Shown: positions 1-11,011 of the stretch, in pieces
How the letters are laid out: every line of letters starts with the position of its first letter
Numbering within the stretch: the first letter of the stretch is position 1
DNA from: Takakia lepidozioides
Lineage: Eukaryota > Streptophyta > Takakiopsida > Takakiales > Takakiaceae
Assembly (NCBI GenBank): GCA_030704615.1
Contig: CM060733.1
Coordinates: forward strand, 74,068,907-74,128,906
Length of the DNA: 60,000 nucleotides
Direction of reading: 5' to 3'
Translations under genes and position numbers: made by a program
The notes under the pieces: generated by a model
Seen by the model: the letters and a program-made list of their open reading frames with translations, nothing else
Told to the model about the DNA's origin: nothing
Databases searched by the model: none

Positions 1-42
1 GCAGCTTTCGAAGGGCGACCTCAAAAGCGGAAGAAGAGTTGA
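1..42 (+). CDS. C-terminal tail of chromovirus pol (partial)
   Basis: Fourteen codons ending in TGA at 40-42 encode the basic tail FEGRPQKRKKS. It matches the end of the chromodomain tail in the complete copy, where the stop is at 21,143-21,145. The rest of the protein lies upstream of the window. Confidence 0.8.
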   Translation, partial: AAFEGRPQKRKKS

Positions 43-947
43 TGGGGACATCAACCTTGGAGCGTGGGGGAGGAAATGCATGCTTAGCCCGGCTTAGCTA
101 GCTTAGGAATCCGATTGCAAAAACTTGTATTGTACAAAACGTGCTATAAATGAAATGGATTCCAAATGTTGTGCGTCCTATTTTGTTTGGAATGGTAATG
201 CATGGTATGGTTGGCTAGTGTGTAGAATGCATGCTAGCTTATAAAAGTGGGAGAGGTAAATTGGGTTAATCGTGTGTTTGTGTAGTGCCGAAATCGGGTG
301 ACCCCCATCCGAGGGGCAAGGAAACTTGCGCCTTCTTTGGGAGTTCACGTGCTAGTGCGCACCTGGCGCGTGCGCGTATTATAACTGCGCTACCGAGGGG
401 GTTACCTTGTAGTGCGGGCTAACGCGGAAGCCACGTGCTTCCGTTCACGTACTATAATCGTGTAGCCTCGGGACGAAGTCGTAGTGCGGCTTCGGCGTGT
501 TCCCGTACCTCAGGCCAGCATTCCAAGGCGGACCCAATTGTAGTGATTGGGGCGCACGGTTGGTTCAAGGTTATCTTCCTAGTCAAAGAGGGTTCCAGGT
601 GAACCCTTGCTCAAGGTGATGCCAAAAGCGGCATCATGAGCGGTCGCAAGCAATGTTGTTGCAGTAAGGCGATTCGATCCTCAAGGAGGATCGTTCCTTG
701 GCCTTGAAGTAGGCCAAGAAGAGTGCACTGGGAGGAGCTGGAGAGGCTCCACCCTTGGCCGGGACTTGGAGGAAGTCGGCCGAACTGGCTAGTGGAGAGT
801 AGAGTCAAGTGTGGGGTTTGGTTCTTTGCCATGGGACGCCATGGTGCGGAAACAAACTCCTTGATGTGGGACGCCACAACTTGGATGTTTGTTTCTACAA
901 AATGGACAAGTCGATGAGGACATCGACTCCCTGTTGGTAGGGGTGTG
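43..947 (+). other. Chromovirus 3' noncoding region with stem-loops
   Basis: About 900 nt lie between the pol stop and the LTR, with no credible ORF. The same region recurs in all five chromovirus copies in this window. Short perfect stems are visible, for example GATCCTC...GAGGATC near 680 and CTTGGCC...GGCCAAG near 698-718. Another hairpin-rich stretch runs from 300 to 520. The last 12 bases (936-947, GGTAGGGGTGTG) form the purine-rich primer site next to the LTR. The region may hold packaging or RNA-processing signals; that is inference. Confidence 0.75.
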
Positions 948-1676
948 TGTCGCGGCCCTTTGCCTTGAGGGCAGGGGGTCGGGACACATGAGGGGCTGCC
1001 CCTGTGGTGGGGGCAGTGGCAGCGATAGGTATGGGGGGCTGAAGCACCCTTGAGTGCCCAAGGCACTCAAGGAGGCGGAGGCGTTCACTAGGTGGAGCCC
1101 CGCACACCGGGTTGCGGTGGGGGTGGCTCCACAAGGGGTGGTGGTAGCTTAGCGGGACTTAGTGGGGGTGGCATAGGATTCACCATGGGGGCGGACACCT
1201 CGTGGTGGGAGTCGTGGGGAGTCGTGGGGACTCATCACGGTCCATAGGGGCCGTGGTGAGTGGGCCAAGACTCACCGCGACTCATCACCGGGAGTCGAGG
1301 GTTTTCGTGGTGGTTCGCCATAAAATGGCATGGCTGGTTGTGAAACCCCCGCAGACAGCTACAGAAGTATATATAGGGAGTAGTAACCCCGAGAACGGTG
1401 CAAGCCCGTTGGTGACCAAAAACTAGTGAGTAAGCGAGCGAGCCAGAAAGCGACCAAAGAGTGGGGAGCTGTTCCGAACTGCCAACTACCAAAGGGAATT
1501 CCCGCTTGTTCCAAATCGGTGGAGGGTTCTTTGGGAGAACAAAGGGGGACCGTTATGCCCCGGTGAGCAGCCGAAGCTCCAAGTTGGCCCGACGGCGGCG
1601 GTTGGGAGTTAGGCGCGCGCATCAAAGCGAGTAACTATGACTTGAGGGGGAGCTTACCGAAGTGAGGTGCGCGACA
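948..1676 (+). repeat. 3' LTR of chromovirus copy 1
   Basis: The 729-bp LTR begins TGTCGCGGCCC and ends GTGCGCGACA, so it has TG...CA ends within an imperfect inverted repeat. The boundaries come from comparison with the complete copy, where the same ends are flanked by a 5-bp target duplication. Upstream of the TATA box (1,150-1,310) there are many GACTC/GAGTC motifs. Confidence 0.92.
1368..1375 (+). promoter_or_regulatory. LTR TATA box
   Basis: TATATATA lies about 300 bp from the LTR 3' end and is conserved in the other LTRs (for example 16,465-16,472, and 55,725-55,732 on the other strand). Transcription would start about 30 bp downstream and define the R region. Confidence 0.7.
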
Positions 1677-2204
1677 CTCGACCCCTGCTGGCAATTCTCC
1701 ATGACCTTCGAACGCAAGTCGATCTCTGGGGCTTTGAACTGCAAAGACTTGTCCTTCGAAGCCGCGTCCTTGAAACGCACAGGGCTAGGCCCGGCAGGAA
1801 GACCCGTGCTCGTGGATCGGCTAGGTGTGCATGCTGCAGCTAGCTCCGCGGACTCTTCTTGCGGCTCTTCGGATTCCTGCGATCCCTCCAGCACGTCCAC
1901 CTTTCCGTTTAGGCATGCAAACATCTTCTGCATTCAAGTCTCCTAGCATACAGTCTAAGAATTGCAGAAGAAAAATGAGGGGGGTTTCGGTGCTCGATCA
2001 GCTGCGCGAATCTCGATAGCACGGAGCTCTCACTGGTGGCTGGGTTGCCTGCATGGCCTGATGCTGCGAGATGGCAATCTCCTCCTGTAGACGCATCTGC
2101 TTCCTCCCCTTCGGCATTGGCCTCCGTCCGAAGTACAATTTTCAGGGCTTGCGACGATGTCTCTTCTCTGGTGCACGCACTCCCTCCCTGTCAGGTTCGA
2201 GCAT
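1677..2204 (-). pseudogene. ParB/methyltransferase gene copy A, 5' fragment
   Basis: This is the reverse-strand 5' end of the gene seen nearly complete at 28,999-34,184. Exon 1 runs from the ATG at 2,204 to 2,034 (171 nt, the same length as in copy C). A predicted intron (1,928-2,033) has GTGAGA and GCAG ends. Exon 2 reads KMFACLNGKVDVLEGSQESE and continues until cut by the LTR at 1,677. The retained part is the low-complexity N terminus; the ParB-like and methyltransferase parts are gone. An in-frame stop between the exons in both copies is best explained by the intron. The gene points away from the palindrome array on its 5' side. Confidence 0.75.
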
Positions 2205-2537
2205 TAGAAGAACAAAGACAGGGAAAATGGGCGAAGAGTGCAGATGGAAAGGGCGCGAGAAGGGTGACTGAGTAGACACGACAAAAAAAGATGAAACGGC
2301 GGTGATGCACCGCTTGGACAAAAGTGTCTCCTCGTGGACTTTGCGCCATTACGAATTCGAATCGTCAAGGGTACGCCTGCCGTCCAAAAAACAAACATCA
2401 TTATCCAACAGTCAGGCCGCGCCGCATCCTGCCACTTCAGTCAGATAGAGTGCAGACATGTGCCGCAATTCCGTTGCTCCACGTGTTCACATATCATGGC
2501 ATTTCTGTCCCAACGACTAATGAGTTAGAATGAAAAT
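2205..2537 (-). promoter_or_regulatory. 5' flank of methyltransferase gene A
   Basis: About 330 bp lie between the start codon and the first palindrome. The sequence is closely similar, in reverse, to 28,691-28,998 upstream of gene C. It probably holds the promoter and 5' leader, but I see no clear TATA box. No ORF here is supported. Confidence 0.5.
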
Positions 2538-5500
2538 GCAAATGCGGCACCGCATTTCCGTTAAGTACCATCCCTAAGCTACACATACTGTACTTGTTGG
2601 ACGAAAATGCGGCACCGCATTTCCATTCCACCTTCACAAACATTAGTTGTAGAACGGAAATGCGGTGCCGCATTTCCGTCCCACAGCTCCATGCCTGAGA
2701 TACAAAAGGGAAATGCGGGGCCGCATTTACGTTCTGGAATGTCGGAAGGTGCGACTCGGACGGAAATGCGGCACCGCATTTCAATTCCCGTGGTTCATGA
2801 TTTTCAATCAGAACGGAAATGCGGCACCGCATTTCCATTCCCGTGGTTCATGATTTTCAATCAGAACGGAAATGCGGTACCGCATTTCCGTTCCACCTTC
2901 ACATACCTGAACGAAAATACGGTGCCGCATTTCCGTCCCACTGCTCCATGCCTCAGATACAGAACGGAAATGTAGCACCGCATTTCCGTTCTAGAATATC
3001 GGAAGGTGCGACTCGGACGGAAATGCAGTACCGCATTTCTGTTCTGGAAAGTGTTAAGGTCTCAAACGGACGGAAATGCGATGCAATATTTCCGTCCCTC
3101 AGCTCCATGCCTCTGATACAAAACGAAAATGCAGCGCCGCATTTCTGTTCTGGAATGTCGGAAGGTGTGACTCGGACGGAAATGCAGTGCCGCATTTCAG
3201 TTCCGATAGTTCACGATTTTCAATCAGAACAGAAATGCGGTACCACATTTCCGTTCTGGACAGTACGAAGGTCTCAACCGGTCGGAAATGCGGTGCAGCA
3301 TTTCCGTCCCTCAAATCCATGCCTCAGATACAAAACGGAAATGCGGCGCCGCATTTCCGTTCTAGAATGTCGGTAGGTGCGACTCGGACGGAAATGCGGT
3401 GCCGCATTTCAAATCCGATGGTTCACAATTTTCAGTTAGAACGGAAATGCGTTACGGCATTTCCGTTCTGGAGAGTATGAAAGTCTCAAACGGACGGAAA
3501 TGCGGTGCAGCATTTCCGTCCCTCAGCTCCATGCCTCAGATACAAAACGGAAATACGGCGCCGCATTTCCGTTCGGGAATGTCGGAAGGTGCGACTCGGA
3601 CGGAAATACGGTGCCGCATTTCAGTTCCGATGGTTCACGATATCCAGTCAGAACGGAAATGCGGTAGCGCATTTTCGTTCTGGAGAGTATGAAGGTCTCA
3701 AACGGACGGAAATGCGGTGCAGCATTTCTATCCCTCAGCTCCATGCCGCAGATACAAAACGGAAATGCGGCGCCACATTTCCGTTCAGGAATGTCGGAAG
3801 GGCGACTCGGACGGAAATGCGGTGCCGCATTTCAGTTCCGATGCTTCACGATTTTCAGTCAGAACCGAAATGCGGTGCAACATTTCCATCCCTTAGCTCC
3901 ATGCCTCAGATACAAAACGGAAATGCGGTGCCGCATTTCAATTCCGATGGTTCACGATTTTAAGTCTGCACGGAAATACGGTACCGCATTTCCGTTCTGG
4001 AGAGTATGAAGGTCTCAACCAGTCGGAAATATGGTGCAGCATTTCCGTCCCTCAGCTCCATGTCTCAGATACAAAACGGAAATGCGGCGCCGCATTTCCG
4101 TTCTGGAATGTCAGTAGGTGCGACTGAGACGGAAATGCGGTGCCGCATTTCAGTTCCGATGGTTCACGATTTCCAGTCAGAACGGAAATGCGGTACCGTA
4201 TTTCCGTTCTGAAGAGTCTGAAGGTCTCAAACGGACGGAAATACGGTGGCGCATTTCCGTTCCTCAGCTCCATGCCTCAGATATAAAACGGAAATGCGGC
4301 GCCGCATTTCCGTTCTGGAATGTCGGAAGGTGCGACTCGGACGGAAATGCGGTGCCGCATTTCAGTTCCGATGGTTCACAATTTTCAGTCAGCATGGAAA
4401 TGCGGTACGGCAATTCCGTTCTGGAGAGTATGAAAGTCTCAAACGGACGGAAATGCGGTGCAGCATTTCCGTCCCTCAGCTCCATGCCTCAGATACAAAA
4501 CGGAAATATGGCGCCGCATTTCCGTTCGGGAATATCGGAAGGTGCGACTCAGACGGAAATGAGGTGCCGCATTTTAGTTCCGATGGTTCACGATATCCAG
4601 TCAGAATGGAAATGCGGTAACGCATTTTCGTTCTGGAGAGTATGAAGGTCTCAAATGGACGGAAATGCGGTGCAGCATTTCTGTCCCTCAGCTCCATGCC
4701 TTAGATACAATACAGACATGCGGCGCCGCATTTCCGTTCATGAATGTCGGAAGGTGCGACTCGGACGGAAATGCGGTGCCGCATTTCCGTTCACGAATGT
4801 CGGAAGGTGCGACTCGGACGGAAATGCGGTGCCGCATTTCAGGTTCGATGGTTCACGATTTTCAGTTAGAACGGAAATGCGGTTCAACATTTCCGTCCCT
4901 CATCTCCATGCCTCAGATACAAAACGGAAATGCGGCGCGCTGCATTTCCGTTCTGGAATGTCGGAAGGTGCAACTATGACGGAAATGCGGTGCCACATTT
5001 TAGATCCAATGGTTCACGATTTTCAATCAAAACGGAAATGCAGTACCGCATTTCTGTTCTGGAGAGTATGAAGTTCTCAACCGGTCGGAAAGGGGGTGCA
5101 GCATTTCCGTCGCTCGGCTCCATGCCTGAGATACAAAACCGAAATGCGGCGCCGCATTTCCGTTCTGGAATGTCGGTAGGTGCGACTCGGACGGAAATGG
5201 GGTGCCGCATTTCAGTTCCGATGGTTCACGATTTTCAGTCAGAACGGAAATGCGGTCCGCATTTCCGATCTGAAGAGTATGAAGGTCTCAAACGGGCGGA
5301 AATACGGTGGAGCATTTCCGTTCCTCAGCTCCATGCCTCAGTTACAAAATGGAAATGCGGCGCCGCATTTCCGTTCTGGAATGTCGGAAGGTGCGACTCG
5401 GACGGAAATGCGGTGCCGCATTTCAAATCCGATGGTTCACAATTTCCCGTTAGAATGGAAATGCGGTACGGCATTTCCGTTCTAGAGAGTATAAAAGTCT

Positions 5501-8500
5501 CAAACGGACGGAAATGCGGTGCAGCATTTCCGTCCCTCAGCTTCATGCCTCCGATACAAAACGGAGATACGGCGCCGCATTTCCGTTCGGGAATGTCGGA
5601 AGGTGCGACTCGGACGGAAATATGGTGCCGCATTTCAGTTCCGATGGTTCACGATATCCAGTCAGAACGGAAATGCGGTACCGCATTTTCGTTCTGGAGA
5701 GTATGAGGTCTCAAACGGACGGAAATGCGGTGCAGCATTTATGTCCCTCAGCTCCATGCCTCAGATACAAAACAGACATGCGGCGCCGCATTTCCGTTCA
5801 TGAATGTCGGAAGGTGCGACTCGGACGGAAATGCGGTGCCGAATTTCAGTTCCGATGGTTCACGATTTTCAGTCAGAACGGAAATGCGGTGCAGCATTTC
5901 CGTCCCTCCGCTCCATGCCTCAAATACAAAACAGAAATGCGGTGCCGCATTTCCGTTCTGGAATGTCGGAAGGTGCAACTCAGACGGAAATGCGGTGCCA
6001 CATTTCAGTTCCAATGGTTCACGATTTTCTGTGAGAACGGAAATGCGGTACCGCATTTCCGTTCTAGAGAGTATGAAGGTCTCAACCGGTCAGAAATGTG
6101 GTGCAGCATTTCCGTCGCTCGGCTCTATGCCTTAGATACAAAACGGAAATGCGGCGCCGCATTTCCGTTCTGGCATGTCGGTAGGTGCGACTCGGATGGA
6201 AATGCGGTTCCGCATTTGAGTTCCGATGGTTCACGATTTTCAAACAGAACGGAAATGCGGTACCGCATTTCCGTTCTGGAGGGTATGAAGGTCTCAAACG
6301 GACGGAAATGCGGTGCAACATTTCCGTTCCTTCGCTCCATGCCTCAGATACAAAATGGAAATGCGGCGCCGCATTTCCGTTCTGGAATGTCGGAAGGTGC
6401 CACTTGGACGAAATGCGGTGCCGCATTTCAGTTCCGATGGTTCACAATTTTTAGTCAGAATGGAAATGCGGTGCAGTATGTCCGTTCCTAAGCTCTATGC
6501 CCCAGATACAAAACGGAAATGCGGCGCCGCATTTCCGTTCAGGAATGTCGGAAAGTGCGACTCAGACGGAAATGCGGTGCCACATTTCAGCTCCAATGGT
6601 TCACGATTTTAAGACAGATCGGAAATGCGGTACCGCATTTCCGTTATGGAGAGTATGAAGTTCTCAACCGGTCGGAAATGCGGTGCAGCATTTCCGTCGC
6701 TCAGCTCCATGCCTCAGATACAAAACGGAAATGCGGCGCCGCATTTCCATTCTGGCATGGCGATAGGTGCGACTCGGACGGAAATGCGGTTTCGCATTTC
6801 AGTTCCGATGGTTCACGATGTTCAGTCAGAACGGAATTGGCGTACCGCTTTTCCGTTCTGGAGAGTATGAAGGTCTTAAACGGACGGAAATGCAGTGCAG
6901 CATTTCCGTTCCTCAGCTCCATGCCTCAGATACAAAACGGAAATGCGGCGCTGCATTTCCGTTCTGGAATGTCAAAAGTGCGACTCGGACGGAAATGCGG
7001 TGCCGCATTTCAGTTCCGATGGTTCACGATTTTCAGTCAGAACGGTAATGCGGTGCAGCATTTCCGTCCCTCAGCTCCAAGCCTTAGATACAAAACGGAA
7101 ATGCGGCGCCGCATTTCCGTTTTGGAATGTCGGAAGGTGCGACTCAGACGGAAATGCGGTGTAGTGGCCTCTTCATGGACGAGATTTGGGATGCGTAGTT
7201 TGCACACCATATCACATTTCCGTTCCGATGGTTCACGATTTTCAGTCAGAATGGAAATGCGGTACCGCATTTCCGGTGCCGCATTTCTGTTCCGATGGTT
7301 CACGATTTTCAGTCAGAACGGAAATGCGGTGCAGCATTTCCGTCCCTCAGCGCTATGCCTCAGATAGAAAACGGAAATACGGCGCCGTATTTCTGTTCTG
7401 AAATGCCGGAAGGTGCGACTCAGACGGAAATGCGGTGCCACATTTCAGTTCCAATGGTTCACGATTTTCAGTCAGAACGGAAATGCGGTACCGCATATCC
7501 GTTTTGGAGAGTATGAAGGTCTCAACCGGTCGGAAATGCGGTGCTGCATTTCCGTTGCTCAGCTCCATGCCTCAGATACAAAACGGAAATGCGGCGCCGC
7601 ATTTCTGTTCTGGCATGTCGGTAGGTGCGACTCGGACGGAAATGTGGTTCCGCATTTTAGTTCCGATGGTTCACGATTTTCAATCAGAACGGTAATGCGG
7701 TGCAACATTTTCGTCCCTGAGCTCTATGCCTCAGATACAAAACGGAAATGCGGCGCCGCATTTCCGTTCTGAAATGTCGGAAGGTGTGACTCAGACGGAA
7801 ATGCGGTGCCACATTTCAGTTCCAATGGTTCACGATTTTCAATAATGCGGTACCGCTTTTCCGTTCTGGAGAGTATGTAGGTCTCAACCGGTCGGAAATG
7901 CGGTGCAGCATTTCCGTCGCTCAGCTCCATGCCTCAGATACAAAACAGAAATACGGCGCCGCATTTCCGTTCTGACATGTCGGTAGGTGCGACTCGGACG
8001 GAAATGCGGTTCCGCATTTCAGTTCCGATGGTTCACGATTTTGAGTCAGAACCGAAATGCGGTACCGCATTTCTGTTCTGGAGAGTATGAAGGTCTCAAA
8101 CGGACGGAAATGGGGTGCAGCATTTCCGTTCCTCCGCTCCATGCCTCAGATACAAAACGGAAGTGCGGCGCCGCATTTCCGTTCTGGAATGTCGGAAGGT
8201 ACGACTCGGACGGAAATGCTTTGCCGCATTTCAGTTCCGATGGTTCACAATTTTCAGTCAGAACGGAAATGTGGTACGGCATTTCCGTTCTGGAGAGTAT
8301 GAATGTCTCAAATGGAGGGAAATGCGGTGCAGCATATCCGTCCCTCCGCTCCATGCCTCAGATACAAAACGGAAATGCGGCGCCGCATTTCCGTTCTGGA
8401 ATGTCAGAAGGTGTGACTCGGACGGAAATGCGGTGCCGCATTTCAGTTCCGATGGTTCACAATTTTCAATTAGAACGGAAATGCGTTTCGGCATTTCCGT

Positions 8501-10620
8501 TCTGGAGAGTATGAAAGTCTCAAACGGACGGAAATGCGGTGCAGCATTTCCGTCCCTCAGCTCCATGCCTCAGATACCAAAAGGAAATGCGGCGCCGCAT
8601 TTCCGTTCTGGAATGTCGGAAGGTGCGACTCGGACGGAAATGCAGTGCCACATTTCAGTTCCGATGGTTCACGATTTTCAGTCAAAACGGAATTGTGGTA
8701 CCGCATTTCCGTTATGGAGAGTATGAAGGTCTCAAACGGATAGAAATGCGGTGCAGCATTTCTGGCCCTCATCTCCATGCCTCAGATACAAAACAGAAAG
8801 GCGGCGCCGCATTTCCGTTTTGGAATGTCGGAAGGTGCGACTCGGACGGAAATGCGGTGCCGCATTTCAGTTTCGAGGGTTCACGATTGTGAGTCAGAAC
8901 GGAAATGCGGTACCGCATTTCCGTTCTGGAGAGTATGAAGGTCTCAAACGGACGAAAATGCGGTGCAGCGTTTCTGTCCCTCAGCTCCATGCCTCAGATA
9001 CAAAACGGAAATGCGGCGCCGCATTTCCGTTCTGGCATGTCGGTAGGTGCGACTCAGACGGAAATGCGGTTCCGCATTTCAGTTCCGATGGTTCACGATT
9101 TTGAGTCAAAACCGAAATGCGGTACCGCATTTCTGTTCTGGAGAGTATGAAGGTCTCAAACGGACGGAAATGGGGTGCAACATTTCCGTTCCTCCGCTCC
9201 ATGCCTCAGATACAAAACGGAAGTGCGGCGCCGCATTTCCGTTCTGGAATGTCGGAAGGTATGACTCGGACGGAAATGCGGTGCCGCATTTCAGTTCCGA
9301 TGGTTCACAATTTTCAGTCAGAACGGAAATGTGGTACGGCATTTCCGTTCTGGAGAGTATGAATGTCTCAAATGGAGGGAAATGCGGTGCAGCATTTCCG
9401 TCCCTCCGCTCCATGCCTCAGATACAAAACGGAAATGCGGCGCCGCATTTTCGTTCTGGATTGTCAGAAGGTGTGACTCGGACGGAAATGCGGTGCCGCA
9501 TTTCAGTTCCGATGGTTCACAATTTTCAGTTAGAACGGAAATGCGTTACGGCATTTCCGTTCTGGAGAGTATGAATGTCTCAAACGGACGGAAATGCGGT
9601 GCAGCATTTCCGTCCCTCAGCTCCATGCCTCAGATACCAAACGGAATGCGGCGCCGCATTTCCGTTCTGGAATGTCGGAAGGTGCGACTCGGACGGAAAT
9701 GCGGTGCCACATTTCAGTTCCGATGGTTCACGATTTTCAGTCAGAACGGAAATGTGGTACCGCATTTCCGTTCTGGAGAGTATGAAGGTCTCAAACGGAT
9801 AGAAATGCGGTGCAGCATTTCTGTCCCTCATCTCCATGCCTCAGATACAAAACAGAAAGGCGGCGCCGCATTTCCGTTTTGGAATGTCGGAAGGTGCGAC
9901 TCGGACGGAAATGCGGTGCCGCATTTCAGTTTCGAGGGTTCACGATTTTGAGTCAGAACGGAAATGCGGTACCGCATTTCCGTTCTGGAGAGTATGAAGG
10001 TCTCAAACGGACGAAAATGCGGTGCAGCATTTCTGTCCCTCAGCTCCATGCCTCAGATACAAACGGAAATGCGGCGCCGCATTTCCGTTCTGGAATGTCG
10101 GAAGGTGCGACTCGGACGGAAATGCGGTGCCGCATTTCAGTTTCGATGCTTCAGGATTTTCAGTCAGAACGGAAATGCAGTACCGCATTACCGTTATGGA
10201 GAGTATGAAGGTTTCAAACGGACGGAAATGCGGTGCAGCATTTATGTCCCTCAGCTCCATGCCTCAGGTACAAAACGGAAATGAGGCGCCGCATTTCCGT
10301 TCTGGTATGTCGGAGGGTGCGACTCGGATGGAAATGCGGTGCCGCATTTCAGTTCCCGTGGTTTATGATTCTGAATCTGAACGGAAATGCGGTACCGCAT
10401 TTCCGTTCCACCTTCACATACCGTACTTGTTGGATGGAAATGCGGCACCGCATTTCCGTTCTGGAGAGTATAAAGGTTTCCCCCGGATGGAAATTCGGTG
10501 CCGCATTTCCGTCGCACTGGTGCTTGCCTATGATGTAAAACGGAAATGAGGCGCCGTATTTCCGTCCAACAGCAATCAAAAGTATCACTCCGGACGGAAA
10601 TGCGGAACCTCATATCCGCA
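2538..10620. repeat. 53-bp phased palindrome array, four-monomer higher-order repeat
   Basis: Roughly 150 copies of AAATGCGGNNCCGCATTT sit at a regular 53-bp spacing (centres at 8,167, 8,220, 8,273, 8,326 and 8,379). Four monomers with different spacers alternate and make a 212-bp higher-order unit. The central bases differ by monomer: GGCGCC, GGTGCC, GGTACC, and a half-broken GGTGCAGC. The spacers also repeat in order: GAATGTCGGAAGGTGCGACT, TGGTTCACGATTTTCAGTCA, GAGAGTATGAAGGTCTCAAA and CAGCTCCATGCCTCAGATAC. The array fills the gap between the divergent genes A. Both edges (before 3,000 and after 10,330) use other spacers shared with the 24-28 kb arrays. Long ORFs inside it are artefacts of the repeat. 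Confidence 0.95.
7930..10049. repeat. Tandem 1,060-bp segmental duplication inside the array
   Basis: The segments at about 7,930-8,989 and 8,990-10,049 match with an offset of 1,059-1,060 bp, including private variants such as the altered palindromes near 8,108/9,168 and 8,270/9,330. The offset equals five 212-bp units, as unequal exchange between higher-order repeats would give. It is younger than the general array. Confidence 0.8.
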
Positions 10621-11011
10621 TGCGGAACCTCAATGGGTTGCATTGTTCCGAAACAACACAATTGCGGCCTGTCTTAATGAGCCCAACTTGGTTTTATATC
10701 CGTTTTAACTAACAGTCCTGACACTTGTTAGTGCGAACGTTCATGTCTGCACCGAGAATACTGGTGGATCCACCCTCAGGAGAAACTGTCAGGAGACGAT
10801 ATTTCGTCGCCGAATCGGCCATCATTGTCATACTTACTGGATATGGAATCACACCTTCCACCTTCATGCATGTAGCTTGAAACAATACTTTCCACTTCAA
10901 TGTGCGACTTCCAATCGTCGATGGACTCCGCAGATCCACTTACATGGTGCCTGTGAGCCTTGGTCTGTCGCTATACTGAACCTCGCACTTGCCAACTTCG
11001 TGCGGTCTTCA
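10621..11011 (+). promoter_or_regulatory. 5' flank of transposase gene A
   Basis: This 390-bp stretch joins the array to the transposase start. It is conserved, in reverse, at 23,887-24,269 and 26,662-27,040 upstream of the other two transposase copies of the lineage. Such conservation next to each gene suggests a promoter and leader. An ORF opens at 10,877 in frame with the transposase, but alignment with the relative at 44,763 favours the ATG at 11,012. Confidence 0.5.

Larger units (their letters stand above)
1..1676 (+). mobile_element. Chromovirus copy 1, 3' end only
   Basis: This is the right-hand end of a Ty3/gypsy chromovirus that starts outside the window. It holds the last codons of pol, a 3' noncoding region of about 900 nt, a purine-rich tract and a full 3' LTR. 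The assignment rests on close similarity to the complete copy at 16,051-23,527. The LTR end (TG...CA with inner TGTCGCG/CGCGACA) abuts the broken methyltransferase gene on the reverse strand, so this copy inserted into that gene. Confidence 0.93.

Noticed and set aside
611-1134. Reverse-strand ORFs rich in Pro/His/Ser across the LTR and its flank, with matching ones at 22 kb, 36 kb, 52 kb and 56 kb.
   Set aside because: They fall in LTR and 3' noncoding sequence of the chromovirus, change frame between copies and have no domain features.
2538-10620. Many ORFs of 60-325 codons with peptides such as RTEMRCRISVP or GRKCGAAFP, for example 5,514-6,491.
   Set aside because: They are translations of the palindrome array. 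They appear in several frames on both strands with the repeat period and lack any non-repeat domain.
2538-10620. CRISPR-like look: short palindromic repeats with spacers of about 30 bp.
   Set aside because: The spacers themselves recur in a fixed four-step order. The context is eukaryotic with introns and retroelements, and there are no cas genes.
2538-10620. Ordinary centromeric or heterochromatic satellite.
   Set aside because: Not fully excluded, but the same palindrome occurs in introns and beside genes of the element, and other lineages have other palindromes in the same place.
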